Positions 12,650 through 25,289 are shown, counted from the first letter of the stretch. The stretch is DNA of 64,000 nucleotides from Diadema setosum (GCF_964275005.1 NC_092695.1:11361697-11425696), one strand, 5' to 3'. Translations and numbers: made by a program. The notes: a model not told the origin generated them from the sequence alone.

Positions 12650-13830
12650 TCATATCCTGCTTATTTCAGACTCATGCGTTACCCTGCAGACACAACATAT
12701 ATGCGCCCGTCAAAAGCCATTATCTCAAATGTATTTTGCTGTCAAAAATAAAGTCCTCTCTGTACACGGAAGATAAGGTTATCATTACCGACTAAAGTTT
12801 ATTGAACAATGATGATCCGTGATATCCACTGAAGTAAAAAAAGGTTCGATCTTGACCGTAAATGAGAAATGTCGTAGAGTTGTCATGTGACAATATGTTT
12901 ATATGAGATTTTCAGGAGCTTGCTGAATTGGTTTTCTCTGACAGTCTGATAGAGGTGATCTCCGGGGATTTGACGCAATTTTGAGCTAGAGGGATATTTT
13001 TCGACAAAACATGCCAGAAATAGAACATTTTGAAGTACACCGAAAGATTGAGAACCAACATGTTTTTGACATGGAGTACAGGGAAATTATTTTCGATTTT
13101 GAGTATGTAATTTTACTTTTTAAAACAATTTTCTTGTAGCGTCTCTTTCACTCTTATGACAAATAACTTTTCGACTCACTCCATATCCATGATAACCTAG
13201 AATGCGTTCACCTTTGTCATGCCTAAAAATCCATCCTGAGGCTTCACCAACAATTCAAGAACATAACAACCTAAAAATTACATCATTGTCTTGTCTCAAT
13301 ACAAGAACGTAAAGGCCCAAACAAACAAACAAAAATATCATATACATTCAAAAGTCTCACATGGTGGAGTCGATAATCTGACGTCCATTTATGGTGATGT
13401 TCGTTATTCTGAACGTTCGTTCATTGGAAAATAGAATAGGTTCGTTATTCCGTACACACAAATTACGTGTACCGAGATGTTCGTTAATCCGAAAATGAAA
13501 TAGGGTTCGTTAAACCAAATATTTGTGGCGTAATTCACAGGTTTATAATTCTGAATATTCGTTAGTCCGAAAATGAAAAAGGTTCCATATTCCGAAGGTT
13601 CGATAGTCCGAAAAAGAAATAAGGTTCGTTAATCCGAAAGTGAAAAAAGTGCGTGCTAACAAACCTCTAAATTTCATTATCGGATCAACTAAAGTCGCTT
13701 TAGTATTTTTCTTTTCTTTTGCTTCTTTGGATTATAATGGGAGATTGTGAACCAGCTAGTATATTTATGTAGAGCATTCTGCTATCATTCATGTGCAATT
13801 CGCTATGTTAATTGTGAGAATATGTCAGTC
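12650..13830. repeat. Diverged tandem duplication, copy 1
   Basis: Several anchors recur about 1.8-2.1 kb downstream in the same order: TCCGTGATATC against TCCATGATATC, an AGTCGA...TCCA.TTTATG block, and CTCAAGTTGTTTTGAAAGA near 13832 and 15640. The offset shrinks by about 225 bp across 13371-13815, where this copy carries the fold-back array. Judged by eye only. Confidence 0.45.
13395..13665. repeat. Fold-back word array, copy 2 (TTCGTTATTCCGAAAA family)
   Basis: At least eight degenerate GTTCGTTAATCCGAAAATGA-type units run up to the hinge AGTGCGTGCTAAC, followed by a short inverse arm (TTTCATTATCGGATC). It appears to sit inside one copy of a local duplication. Confidence 0.7.
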
Positions 13831-14729
13831 TCAAGTTGTTTTGAAAGATTATGAGCAATTGGTGTGGTACAGTTGAAAGTAATTCATATTATACATTATG
13901 AACATGCACAAACATATGGATGCACGTATACATGCACATATACTTTATACACACACACGGGCAAATATACATTATAAAAATTCTATTTCAGGAAACGTAG
14001 TTTATGTTTGTATATACATGTTATATTTCACTCTATAGTACCTAAACATATTTCACAAAAGTCATATCACAAATCATTTATCGACATATTATCAGGAAAA
14101 TATTTGATTTAAAAGTTGCAATTCAAAAACGCTTTTACAAGAATTTGACCTTGTTATGATATATCATAAATTGTAGCTGGCAACCATTATGAAGTAAAAT
14201 GAATTAACAACAAACGATATACTGAACGATATACAACCTCTTCCTTCAAACTGAATAGTTTTCTGATTTGCAAACTTCAAAATTGCGTTGCATGGAATTT
14301 GCATTTATGCAACGTTTGAATAGCATTTAAACTCTTGCTCTATGTTTCCTTGCGTCATTGACACATCCTTTGTTTACTCGGAAAGACTTTACTAACTATT
14401 GTTATCGCGGACAACACATTGCATATCACTTAGTATGAAATCATGGCATTCATGTCTGCTAACTGTAAATAAAAATGTTATTCTGATATATGCTTGATCC
14501 TAAGAACACTGTACAAAGCAAAAATATAATCATAACGTATTTATGATATACAGGTATCATATAACTTAATCCTTAATAAATCATCTTTAATCAACATGAT
14601 TATAGTGCTCTGTGCGATGATTTTCATGTCCACAGTTTAAATACTGACAGCAACAGAAGTTCATTTTAGTTTATCAACAATCCCACAACAAAGTACTAGT
14701 AGTTCAATTCAAACCATTTACATCATTTC

Positions 14730-15690
14730 ATCCCTTATCTGTTCTCATCGAATTCCTCTCGTTTTACAATCCTGCAGCCTTTCTTTAACTTGGCATACAT
14801 GCAGTGAGAAAGCATATTTTCTTCAACAATATCAGACCGTCAAAAACAAATTCCTGTCAAGAGATACATTAGGATATCATAACAAACGATCATTAAGGTA
14901 ATGACAATCCATGATATCTGATTAGATTTGTTTGAAAATATTTTTTGTTCTTGACATCAATTGGTAAGATGCAGATTTTGTCTTCAGATATTTTGTTTTC
15001 AAAGATACGCAACATTGCTGAGTTGTTTCTCTCTGGCATTCTAGAACTTTTCTAATTTGATTTATTTCTGAGATTACGGGATATTTATTCACAAGGCAGC
15101 TTCCATGGTTTGGGAATAGAAAATTTAAGAGAATACAGAAAAGAAAATAGTTAAAACACAAGATAAATTTAGTTTCGAGGTTGAGAATGAACACATAACG
15201 CGGAGTCTTTATCATTTCGCTTGCATTTTTGTACCATTCTATTTTATGGTATTGTCCACTGAAAAAAAAGTAACAACATCTCAATTCATTAGACTGGGGT
15301 TTACATGTAAATAATAATTGCGTTTACAGTGGTCGTTCTGTTATTCTGTCACAAAAATATAAAGATAGATAAAGCTTGAACATTGTATCTTACTTTCAAA
15401 TGGCTGTAGTATTAGAGTCGAAACAGCATCCACTTTATGTCTTGTATTCTGCGCCTTCTCATGAAAGATTTGTAGATTGTTAATTTGTCAAATGTTGATT
15501 TGAAAATGAAATTTGTTAGAGAAATTTCTTTCCGTTCTGAAGATAAGTTGATGAGTTCAAGATTGGGATGCAATGCATCTATTTTCTTGCTATATCTGAG
15601 TTAAATGCGCTGCATTCATTGTTAGAATAGGTCAGGCTCAAGTTGTTTTGAAAGACTCTGAAGGAATGTTGGTTTGATGTAAATGATTGC
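14730..15690. repeat. Diverged tandem duplication, copy 2
   Basis: The partner of the block at 12650-13830, lacking the fold-back array. No gene is seen in either copy. Confidence 0.45.
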
Positions 15691-17166
15691 TTTATAGCCA
15701 GTTTTGGTTATTGTCTTGGCGAATGAGGTGAGGTCAGCGGATAAATACATTTTAAACAAACTTATTGCTTTTTTGTTCGAGGCAGCCATCACTACTACCT
15801 GCTTAGATGGCAGACTCGTTTATTCTTTCTTTTCTTCCTCAAACTGTAAATAAATGTATTGTTTTGATTTCACTGTATTTGTTCAAATACTAGAGATTTT
15901 CATGATTAGCATAATTTGAATTATGTACATTTTTGTTATGATTTTCATGGAAAATGCAGAAATGCAATTAAACTAAAACTAAAACAAAAGAGCTACGAGT
16001 TTTGAAATGTCGCTGCTAGCGTATTACCTTAAAAGAGAGAAAAAGAGAGAAAATTGGGATTTTTTAGACAGGCCGTCCTTGTAGAAAGGTTGGTAACCAT
16101 CCTGGATTTTTCTTGTTGCGCCAAAAGTGTCAACAATTTCAATAGTGACAGCTAACACATTATCTTCGTTACTATACGATATAGATTGCCTTTGACGGGG
16201 TTCAGACTTACAGTGGAAGTCACTCGTAACGAGTTGAAAAAAAAAATGATTCGTGCAAATGGAGTTATTTTGCAAAATCCCCAGTGCAAACTGAAATCGC
16301 ACTTTTTCCCCGAACACGCTTGCCAAGTCACGATTGGCCAATCGCGGTCCGAGTGTTTACTTCCACCCTGCTGCACTACTCTGGCAAAAGGATGCAAGTG
16401 ACCGAAATGCAATATCCAATGATTGAACAAAATGGGTCTGTTGCTTACGTTGACACTACAGAGCAATGTTAAAATATTTTGACTCTGATACTACTCATCT
16501 CGATAGGAATAGTGTTTCTAATCAAAACCAAGAATAAAGTTCCACATGTAGTTCAAGTTATATACAGTAATTCATTAGATTTTGAAAAGTATTACTTGCT
16601 TCATATTGCCGACTATGTTAAAGTGCGTAATGTACTTGCATCTTTTCTTTGCATGTTGTATTGCGAATTATTTGATCTATTATGGAGTTTGTGACACAGC
16701 TGTGGTATGAATGTAGCATGTGCAAATTGAGAGGAGACTCATGCATGTCATGTCAGTGCTTGTATCAACAGTCAGTACTATAGACACATTTGGAAACGGG
16801 ATAACAAACGATATTTTTTGTAGTCTGAAAGCGCTCTTGAGAGAAGTGATCTGCCAGTGCTTTCGAAGATATTTCATCGTCGTTTCTTTCTAGTGACATT
16901 CTGTATTATTTGTTTGCAATTATAACATTGTCAGCGAATAGAGTTATTAACCATTGATCCGGACAGGCAATAAACATAGTTCTCCAACACGTATCTCATC
17001 GTTCACAGCGATTTTTGGCTTCAAATATTTAGACGTTTCAATGTCAGTAGTTCCACAAGCAAATCCCTTGTCATATCCCTTTGAAGAACACTGTCTTACC
17101 AAGGAGGTACTAAGTGAGTCGCCTCGTACCTACGTGGTTTAACCCCTCTGAAGATTTTCCTTACCT
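15691..17166. other. Gene-free stretch downstream of the GPCR
   Basis: No gene is seen. Minus-strand sequence directly below 17167 would be the 3' UTR of the GPCR, but I do not see a clear AATAAA there. Confidence 0.5.
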
Positions 17167-18318
17167 TTACACTCTGGTATCCAGTGTAACACGCATGAAC
17201 TCGTTTGTGGCGGTATTCGTAGAATGTCCGACAGGACTAGCGGACGCACCGACACGGAAAGCCTGCCTAAATGCATGTCTGTAGCGGTGGCTCATGGCTG
17301 TGTATATGATAGGGTTAATGACGCAGTTTATGTAAGCAAGGGATCGACTAAAGAACACGAGTCTGGCCTGAGCGTCGCTCGAAAGATGGTAGTCGTCACC
17401 ATGGAGAGTCGCTATCATATCCGAGAAAGAGATGATTTCGAAGGGAGACAGACACACGAAGAACGCCACCCCATTAATGACTAGCATAAGAGCTACCCGA
17501 TCTCTGACGTGTGTATCGACGTCGGGACGGATCTCCGTGTGAGCCTGCAGACGCTCTATTGACTGGCTTAAACTTCGGACGATCAGCACAAACATGATTA
17601 CGTTAACGACGAGTGCGAAAAAGAAGGGAATCGTCTGCATTCCGTTGGCATAGGGCTTCATCCAAGGATGAGCTGGAGCGCAAATGCCCCAAGTCGACGG
17701 CCAATTACTGAATGATGAATCGGTCGAGAAAGCAAAACACACTTGCAATAATTTAGTTGATGAAGGAATCAGCGTCGACGACAGACATAGGGAAGCCAGC
17801 CACGACCCCGCCGTCAAGAGGGCGGTCTTTGACTTTCGATGTCTATTTTTGAGACGCGGCTTGCAGACCGCCAAATAGCGATCCATTGACACTAAGCTGA
17901 CAAAGCAAAGTGAGGCAAAATAGGCCGTGTCCATGATGAGGTACACCCAGATGCAGCCTCCTTTGCCGAGTGGGTTATCGTCACCGTGGATCGGAGATCC
18001 TCGAAATCGCGCTATTTTCTCTCCTATTCCCGCCGACAGGAAAACAATATCCGCTACTGCTAGATTCACGAGGTAACAGTTGATTGACGTCTGCATGCAT
18101 GGGACGCGGTACACAACATAGATAAAAGCAGAATTATCCAGAATGCCGAGTGCAAGGATTATCGGGAGACAGAGGGTGACGAAAATTGTCTCGCTCCGGC
18201 TGTACCCATAAGCTTCTCCGTCACCTTCATCAGTGAGATTCAGCACCTCCAAGCAGCCGAGAGCACCAAAGGCCATCTCGTTTGGTTGCCCAGTCACTTC
18301 ATCGGATGACGAAGTCAT
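17167..18318 (-). CDS. Rhodopsin-class (class A) G-protein-coupled receptor, peptide-receptor-like
   Basis: This is a seven-helix plasma-membrane receptor that couples extracellular ligand binding to G proteins. The chosen ATG (18316-18318) gives 383 residues. It lies 14 nt inside an exon whose acceptor, TTTGCAG at 18333-18339, suggests an upstream 5' UTR intron; the frame stays open further upstream, but that part would be intronic. Visible hallmarks are an N-glycosylation site NLT (27-29), helix-1 GILDN (58-62), helix-2 LAVAD (86-90), the helix-3 cysteine C122, DRY at 146-148, a helix-6 FFVCLSPF variant of the usual CWxP, and helix-7 NPIIY with a basic helix 8. The ICAPAHPW stretch in loop 2 supplies the disulphide partner. 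The general look is of neuropeptide receptors (TRH/galanin/FMRFamide-like), but I cannot name the ligand. The coding part is one intact exon, with no break seen. Confidence 0.9.
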   Translation of the reverse strand: MTSSSDEVTGQPNEMAFGALGCLEVLNLTDEGDGEAYGYSRSETIFVTLCLPIILALGILDNSAFIYVVYRVPCMQTSINCYLVNLAVADIVFLSAGIGEKIARFRGSPIHGDDNPLGKGGCIWVYLIMDTAYFASLCFVSLVSMDRYLAVCKPRLKNRHRKSKTALLTAGSWLASLCLSSTLIPSSTKLLQVCFAFSTDSSFSNWPSTWGICAPAHPWMKPYANGMQTIPFFFALVVNVIMFVLIVRSLSQSIERLQAHTEIRPDVDTHVRDRVALMLVINGVAFFVCLSPFEIISFSDMIATLHGDDYHLSSDAQARLVFFSRSLAYINCVINPIIYTAMSHRYRHAFRQAFRVGASASPVGHSTNTATNEFMRVTLDTRV

Positions 18319-21000
18319 CGTGTTTTCTTTCGCTGCAAACGCAAAGCAAGGACAAACAATTTGGAAGGTTTCAAAAATGCAAGTTGAAGTCATGCACTTC
18401 ATGTGATTATAGAAGAGAAATATTGTCGAATCTTCCATTGAAAGACACATTCTTAGAATATTTCCTCTGAATAATCCTTCACATGTACAGGCTTTATTTG
18501 ACATCGACTGATATGCATATCACACAAAGGTATAATATCACTGATGAATGTAATCGTCCTGAAATTATCTCTTCCTAGTGACATTCGACCCGAAAAGTCA
18601 GTATCAAAATATCGAGGGAAAAAATATTCCTTTTGCAGAGAGTATACAATGAAAAATATCATGTAAGTCACACGCAAATTATGATCTCCTGTGCAACCCC
18701 ATTTTCACCTTAGACATAGTACAGTGTGCATTTCATTCTGCTGTCAATGATAATAAGATGGTAGTTAAAACAAAGTTTTGGCAATGCATCAGCCACATTA
18801 TTTTTATCACGTAATATGTTTGCCCACATTGTTAGATATTTTCGTTAAAGTCCCTTGGCTATGAATATGAAACGAAATTTAATCAAATCGAATCAACAAA
18901 ATATGATAATGTATACCAGGAGCTCAAAGCATTGGAAATAAGGGGAATATTTCAAATATCAATAGACAAAAGATTATATTTTTGCTTCGGACTTTTGATA
19001 TCGTCCTGATGATTGATTCTTTGGTTTTAATTGTTTCGCAACTCACCGTTGTCTGAAGTGTTGCACCCGTCAATCATCCAGTAACACCTGACATGAGTAC
19101 TATATCCGTCACCAGTGCCTACAGGTCTACTCACAACTGGTCGCCACAATATGGCAGCATCGACAATTCTGCACGCTCACCATCGAGCTACTCTGTGGCA
19201 AATCTCTAGACGCCCAGAGTTCAGCGCTGGAGGTCGACCTCTATATCATCATTATTCTCATCCCCCACTGAAAGTATAATATCTCAACGCGATGGCGGTC
19301 CGCATTGCCAAAATGAATCTTCCTTTCGACTTGCCCTCGAGAAGCAATACTGCTGTGTCAATGAATCGAATGCCGCTGATTACTAAAATAGTCGCAGACG
19401 GACATTAAGACGTTCTGATTTTTTAAAGCTTTTGGCGCCTCCTTCCCCGAGTGCCATTGAGATTCAAAATACTGTGGCCCGTACTCTCAAGAAGGACACT
19501 TCTCTATACCAATTCTCCCGCGATATTTAGATAGGGGGCACAAGAAAGGGTGATACACTCACAAAAGCTGTTACGTTCTCACTGAAGAGTGGGCGCATCA
19601 GTTGCGGCTTTGCGGGGAGGCTTGTGAGGCCAGCAAAGCAACGGGTCATCGCAATATTGAATGTGATTGTAGGTGGCACATAGAGGCAGTTCGTCCATGT
19701 AATCGCATCAAGCACATGTACCGTGTTATGACAAGCATGGACAAAATTTGAAAGAGAGAAAAAAATGATGTTATTTCTTCACTGCATTACGGGCAAACAT
19801 GAGGAATGGAAACTATTGCAAGCGAAAGTAAACTGTTATTGATAAACATTAACCATTTGAACTTCAACCAAAATGTATACCTTGAAGACATCCTAGACCT
19901 AGAGTACGTGACTTGTTCACATAGTGACGTCACTTGCATCGCACTCTCGCACATCACAGAGGCAAAGATTGATTATTCATTTTGAAAGATTTACAGAATG
20001 AACCAAATTCCTCTCTCTCTAGAGAGAGAGAGAAAATACGAGAAGGCACAATGTTCTTCAACTTGAGCAAACCCTTGGAGTGTTTTGTTGTTGCTGTCGT
20101 TGTTCTAGAATATGCTTTGTTATTACAGACCTGTCATGTGGAAAAAAAGAAGAAGAAGAAGAAGAAGCTGCATTGGTCTGTTGTTTCGAGATTTATACCT
20201 TTCGTTTACGATAGGTTTGTCTTGCAGTAAATTTCCGTAAGATTTTTCTCTATCTATCTATCTCCCTCTGTTTTTCTTTCTTTCTTACTATACTTTCTCC
20301 CTCTCTCTCTTCTCTCTTCATCTCTTTGGCTGCATGCAATTTCATACAGTCATTGTCATTGTCAGCAGAAATTAAATTTGTGTTTTTTTTTTTTAACCTG
20401 ACACTTTGACGTCACAACTGCTGTTCTTGTAATCAATTTTCGGCAAAGAATAGAGTGGATTCGTAAAACAAAAGCATAAGGCGAGATCACAAGTGAAAGG
20501 AAAAATAATAATGACAATATATATAAACAAAAAACGACAAAGAGAAACAAGAAAGAAATATTTAGAGAAATGGAAAAGGAAAAGGAGAAGGAGAGAGGGG
20601 GAAGAACATAAGAAAGGGGACCATGTGAGAAAGGCGTCTGTTTGCTGCACTGCCTGCGGGATAATGACGAAAGAGTTACATATTTGACGCAATAATAATG
20701 AAGCTGTGTTCCTATCGAACTCTTGTTGCCGCGAGGAGGCCCGTAAGGGGCGACATATGCCGTTAATCATGGCCCGCATGTTACTTCAGCATTTCTTTCA
20801 GAGTGTTACTCAGAAGCTATGCATGCCTCGGCCAAGACGCGCGTGAGAGAGATAGACAGGAATATATAGAGAGAAAGAGACAGATGTCTAAATGTAAATC
20901 CTTCCCCCAACCCAAGCCCTTACCCCCAGAGACCTTGGGAGGATGAATTGTATATGTAAGTATAAATGGCATCCCAGTGTTGCCAAACTGTGACCTCAGT
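18319..21000. other. Gene-free stretch upstream of the GPCR
   Basis: This would hold the GPCR promoter and 5' exons, which I cannot place. A (GAA)n tract lies near 20146-20166 and TC-rich tracts near 20250-20330. No credible coding exon. Confidence 0.5.
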
Positions 21001-21038
21001 CACGCGAAAACTGCGTCTTGCACTGCATCTTGCACTCT

Positions 21039-21083
21039 CACCTGCAACTGCACCTGCACCTGCAACTGCACTGCACTCACCTG
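21039..21083. promoter_or_regulatory. Homotypic E-box row (CACCTG/CAACTG)
   Basis: Five CANNTG hexamers abut without a spacer at 21039-21068 (CACCTG, CAACTG, CACCTG, CACCTG, CAACTG), and a sixth (CACCTG) follows at 21078-21083. CACCTG/CAGGTG is bound by Snail/ZEB and bHLH E-proteins. It may be a minisatellite that merely contains E-boxes; no function is shown. Confidence 0.45.
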
Positions 21084-21619
21084 ATCACCTACCTCCAAGA
21101 GAGTTATGTCGTTGGATAGTCATTTTATGAGGCCTCCATCCATTTCAAGCTTAATCGCTTATGATGGTGGTCTCCTGCATTCAATTATCTCTGTTGTCTA
21201 CTGAAAAATACTGTATATTTTATTTCATGTTTCTGTGTATCTACATTGCTCAATGCAATCACCTATGTGAATATATTTATGTATACTGTTATCGATTTAT
21301 TTCACTGCACTTGTTATTCTTTGTCTTTGTACTTTTTGAAGTTTGCATTCAAATTGCATCTGATTAAATGCAGAAATAAAAGCAAAACAAACAAAATAAA
21401 AAGGAAAATGAGAAATAATGGCCTTTATTTCGTAATGCCTCTTTCTTTTTAATGCTGTACCACAAAGGTGAGATTCACTTTGTTCTTTTCTCTACGGTCT
21501 AGTATAGAATTTGTGACTAAACCCAGACAAATTACAACCAATCCTTGGAAATTTACATTGAACTGAAAGGAATAATACACAGTACGAGTTCCATATAGTT
21601 CTCATTAGGAGTGATATGT

Positions 21620-21942
21620 TGGTTACACTTTATTCGTTATTCAGAAGATATAACAATAACTCGTTATCCCAAATTTAATTCGTCATTCCGAAGGTAATTC
21701 GTTAACCCGAAAATGAAATAATGTTCGATATTACGATGCTTCGTTCATTGGTCCGACCGTTCGTTATTCCGAATTAAAGGTTCTCTAACTCGAAAATGAA
21801 ATACGGTTCGTCATTCCGAAGGTTCGTTAGTACGCACCTTTTTTTTTTTTTTTCTTTCTTTCTTTTCTTTCTTTCGTTTTCGGATTGATGAACCTTCGGA
21901 ACAACGAACTTTGTTTCATTTTCGGATCGACGAACCTTCGTT
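21620..21942. repeat. Fold-back word array, copy 3 (TTCGTTATTCCGAAAA family)
   Basis: Units such as GTTCGTCATTCCGAAGG run up to the hinge GTTAGTACGCACCTTT, then a T/CTTT-rich spacer. An inverse arm (TTTTCGGATTGATGAACCTT, TTTTCGGATCGACGAACC) follows. The array abuts, at its right end, the palindrome centre of a half MITE. Confidence 0.75.
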
Positions 21943-22159
21943 AACGGCCTGTTAACGATCGCCCTGACACTGTACAGGCATGCTAACCTGGAAACATTGA
22001 ACTGCACATTACTTGAATATGAGACCATTCTGAAGCAAATAATTTTCACACAACGCCTATAGATACAATAATGTACTCTTAAATGAATCCCACAAGGATT
22101 GGAACAATCATCCCCAGCATTCCCACTGATTCCCACTGATCAGTTACTAGCCATCCTCT
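21943..22159. mobile_element. Half copy of a palindromic TTAA-flanked MITE
   Basis: The sequence matches the right half of the complete 388-bp element at 42290-42677, from its centre (GTTAACGATCG) to its end (ACTAGCCATCC...TTAA). Its left half is missing, and the fold-back array occupies that side. Confidence 0.8.
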
Positions 22160-22463
22160 TTAACATTGAATAATAATGTACAATGAAATCATCACGAAAG
22201 TACATTAAACTGTGGCTGGATGGTCCTACTCAGCTCCGCCATGAGTTTGGAGCTGTTCTGCAGAGGGGTCAAGAAGAAAATAAGCTCGGTACACTCGAAA
22301 TAAATATACATATTCATAACAGTAACATAAAATATACAAAATCACATCAAAGATACGCAGAATCAAAATGACATCTATTGTAACAATTCAATTATTCTAT
22401 GCAAGATAAATCATTTCAATATAATTATTCAGCAAATATATACATCTACACTTCAAAGAAATA

Positions 22464-22983
22464 CAGTCCGACCTCTCCAATCCCGACATGTCGGGACCGG
22501 CGCTCATCCGGATAAGGGATTTGGCCGGATATGGGAGACTCGATGTTTAATACACGCAGCTGCCCTCCCAATGGCAGCTGCATGTACATTGTATAAATTT
22601 TACGTGAACATGTCACATCCTTGTCAGCTGCTTTGCGTTCAGAATTGTCTGATAGTTTGCTCAACGAACGATCGCCTATACCGTGCCCTGATTTAATGAT
22701 AAGTTTTCTGTCCATGTTCTTGCTATGATTTGGGGGTAGTGAGTTTTTGAATGGACGTTATTTAGATGAAAAATCGATATGTATGTATGTCAGTTATGTT
22801 GGGAATAATAATGTAATTCATGTGATTTTGTGTAGGGATTTCGTTCGAGTTTGGAATATCCCCTTTCCTCGTATAGGACCCCTAATTATTAGATCGAAAG
22901 AGAAAAAAAAAATCACTGTGAGATCGCGTCCGGATAATAGAGAGATCCGGATAAAGGGAGGCCGGACAGGAGAGGTCAGATTG
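22464..22983. mobile_element. Tigger/pogo-like MITE, CCGGATAA family, copy 1
   Basis: The ends are CAGTCCGACCTCTCC... and ...GGAGAGGTCAGATTG, flanked by TA on both sides. Words such as TCGGGACCGGCGCTCATCC and GGCCGGATATGGGAG recur at 32837-33274. A TA target, a CAGT start and this TIR style are typical of the Tigger/pogo branch of Tc1-mariner. No transposase frame. Confidence 0.8.
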
Positions 22984-23204
22984 TACATGATTGTACATAT
23001 AAATAAGAAAATGTCCTATTGCTATATAAACACGCAATCCTCTAAAGATTTGCGGCAGCGTTGAATTATTTTGGGTTTGAGGATGACAAGAGTACTGACA
23101 GAACGAAGATTATAATAGGGTATAACAGCTCTATTAAATACGGAGCAGACAACATGACCGATTGTGGTTCATTATCTAATCGAAAATCTTTCCGATCAAT
23201 TTGT

Positions 23205-23330
23205 TGTGGCTCTGGGATATAGACCGTCGACTGTAGCCAATGCTAGTCTGGAGATCCGCGGTTCGATTCTCCCGGAAGCAGCAGCAGTGCTCAATTTGCA
23301 TGGACAATGCGCTTTTATTCCTAATTTCTT
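23205..23330 (+). mobile_element. Possible tRNA-derived SINE
   Basis: A GGTTCGATTCT B-box-like word follows a degenerate tRNA-like 5' half. No proper cloverleaf is evident, so a functional tRNA gene is unlikely. Confidence 0.35.
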
Positions 23331-23767
23331 ACTCCTTTTATGAGAACTTTAGAATAAATGCTTAATCTAATGTTTAAGTTGCCTTGGATGGAAATGGTAA
23401 ATCCAAATCAGACAAATAGTGTGGTGGACGTTTCATCAAACTCTGACAATTTCAATTGAAATCTTTATTGGATCTTAATGTATTGCTGGCACATTAAATT
23501 TTTTACGAACAAGTTTTATTCACGACAAAGGCAGAACAAAATAACGAAGCATTGATATAATTATTATCTCACATGTCTCTCATTGCTATTGACCTACAAA
23601 TTAATTTAACGTATTCTTAACGAAAGAACGGGAAAAAAAAACAAAAAGCAAAGCATAGAAAATGCATCTTTCGCATCAAATTACTGTTTTATTGTAATGA
23701 CCTACACCACTGACGGCTTTTTGGAGAGAGTTGTTGCTATCATTGCCCAAGAGCATTATTGATAGAA

Positions 23768-23814
<47 letters not shown>

Positions 23815-24466
23815 AAATATTCTAATTAATTCTGTTATGAATCTTTATTGTAGAAACTGCAATATTTTATTGTAAGAATTGCATTTAACATGATTGATTT
23901 GCTATTGAATCATAGGTCAAGTAATAGATGGTTTCAATTATTTTTTGTGGTTTTTTTTGTATTTTTTTTTTCTCACTGTTATGATATGTTATTACTAATC
24001 CTGTTATGAATTCATATCGTAGAAAATGAAAATGTAAAAACTAGTTTTATGAATAATTTGATACTGGGTACTTGAAAGAAATTAAATAAGATTTCGAAAG
24101 AAAAGAGTGTGGATGTGGGTGTGTGTGAGTGACAAATATTGTTACTATTTCTCTTATGAATCTTTATTGTAGAAAACGCAATATCTTATTGTAAGCATTG
24201 GTTTTAAATGATGGATTTGTTATTGAATCATACGTCAAGTATAGGTGGTTTCTTTCTTTTTTTTTTGTTGAAAATCCCAAGCGAGGCATGTTTTACGTGT
24301 TTTTGACTGTTATGACATAATATTGTTACTAGTTCTGTTGTAAATTTATATCGTCGAAAATGCAATTATTATAATTGGTTGTATGATTGATTTGTTACTG
24401 AATTATTTTGATAGATATCAAATAAAGATTTTGAAAGAAAAAAAATGTGTGTGTTTGTGTGTGAAA
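23768..24466. repeat. Tandem repeat with alternating units and GT tracts
   Basis: About four diverged units of about 165 bp contain TTATGAATCTTTATTGTAGA or TATATCGTCGAAAATGCAAT-type cores. Units 1 and 3, and units 2 and 4, resemble each other most, giving a period of about 320 bp. (GT)n tracts (the longest at 23771-23813) punctuate the units. Confidence 0.6.
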
Positions 24467-25035
24467 CAAATAGTAGAGTTGTGAGGTGACTATAATCACA
24501 TCATTCACATTTTTGTGATGCGACCAACGTACACCACATATAAACTATCCTGTGCAACAGGTAAAACTTCCAAATGATTGTCTTTTTATATCCCTGATTA
24601 TTCATCTGATACTTTTTGTCTCTTGTATAATGACATGTCTACCACTCCATTTGATTTTATTCTATCTGATGAAAGTCAACCCGAACATGGCCATTATGGA
24701 GTAGCTTATGACATGCAACCATATCGGTCCGGTTGTTGCTTGCTGGTAACTTTAACGCTTCCCCTCTGGCCATGTGGAATAACTCCAAACACGAACTCCA
24801 ACGCCAACAATTACATTATTGTATTGTAAATTTGAAGTTATTCAAACAATCAGAGACATGGACAAACATTTCGAAACACAATCGGGGCTGATGAAGACTA
24901 ACTAGTGTGCTCTAATAGGCACTATACTATAATTATGGAATGAATTTAAGGGATCTAATATAATTACCTAATTATCCGTGACGTCATTGATTGTGTCTTG
25001 TCTGAGACTCCCGCGTGTTTCTATGCGTTTCACTT
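24467..25035. other. Gene-free stretch
   Basis: Nothing recognised on either strand. Confidence 0.5.
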
Positions 25036-25218
25036 CCTGGGCCCCATTTCATTAAAAAAAAAAAAACAAAAAAAAAAACGATATGATAGCAACTCTTGCT
25101 GGAATGTCAATTGTCATGGTATGGCAAGGATCTATAAGTTTCCTGATTGGCTGCTGCTATACGGGAAGTTGTCATGCCAGCAAGAGTTGCTATCCTAACA
25201 TCTTTTATGAAATGGGGT
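25036..25218. mobile_element. MITE, GGGCCCCATTTCAT family, copy 1
   Basis: Terminal inverted repeats CTGGGCCCCATTTCAT and ATGAAATGGGG lie outside inner inverse words TAGCAACTCTTGCTGG and CCAGCAAGAGTTGCTA. A second copy is at 31737-31900. A poly-A run has expanded in the left arm of this copy. Confidence 0.75.
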
Positions 25219-25289
25219 GAGCTGGCCACGGTAACCGGTGTCTCCAGGTCCAGGTGGAAAGCTGCCAACACCAGTGTGTTTCTTTTTAA

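Noticed and set aside
18319-18504. Longer GPCR reading frame to an upstream ATG
   Set aside because: A good splice acceptor (TTTGCAG) lies between, so the upstream part is most likely intron; the extra residues do not look like a receptor N-terminus.
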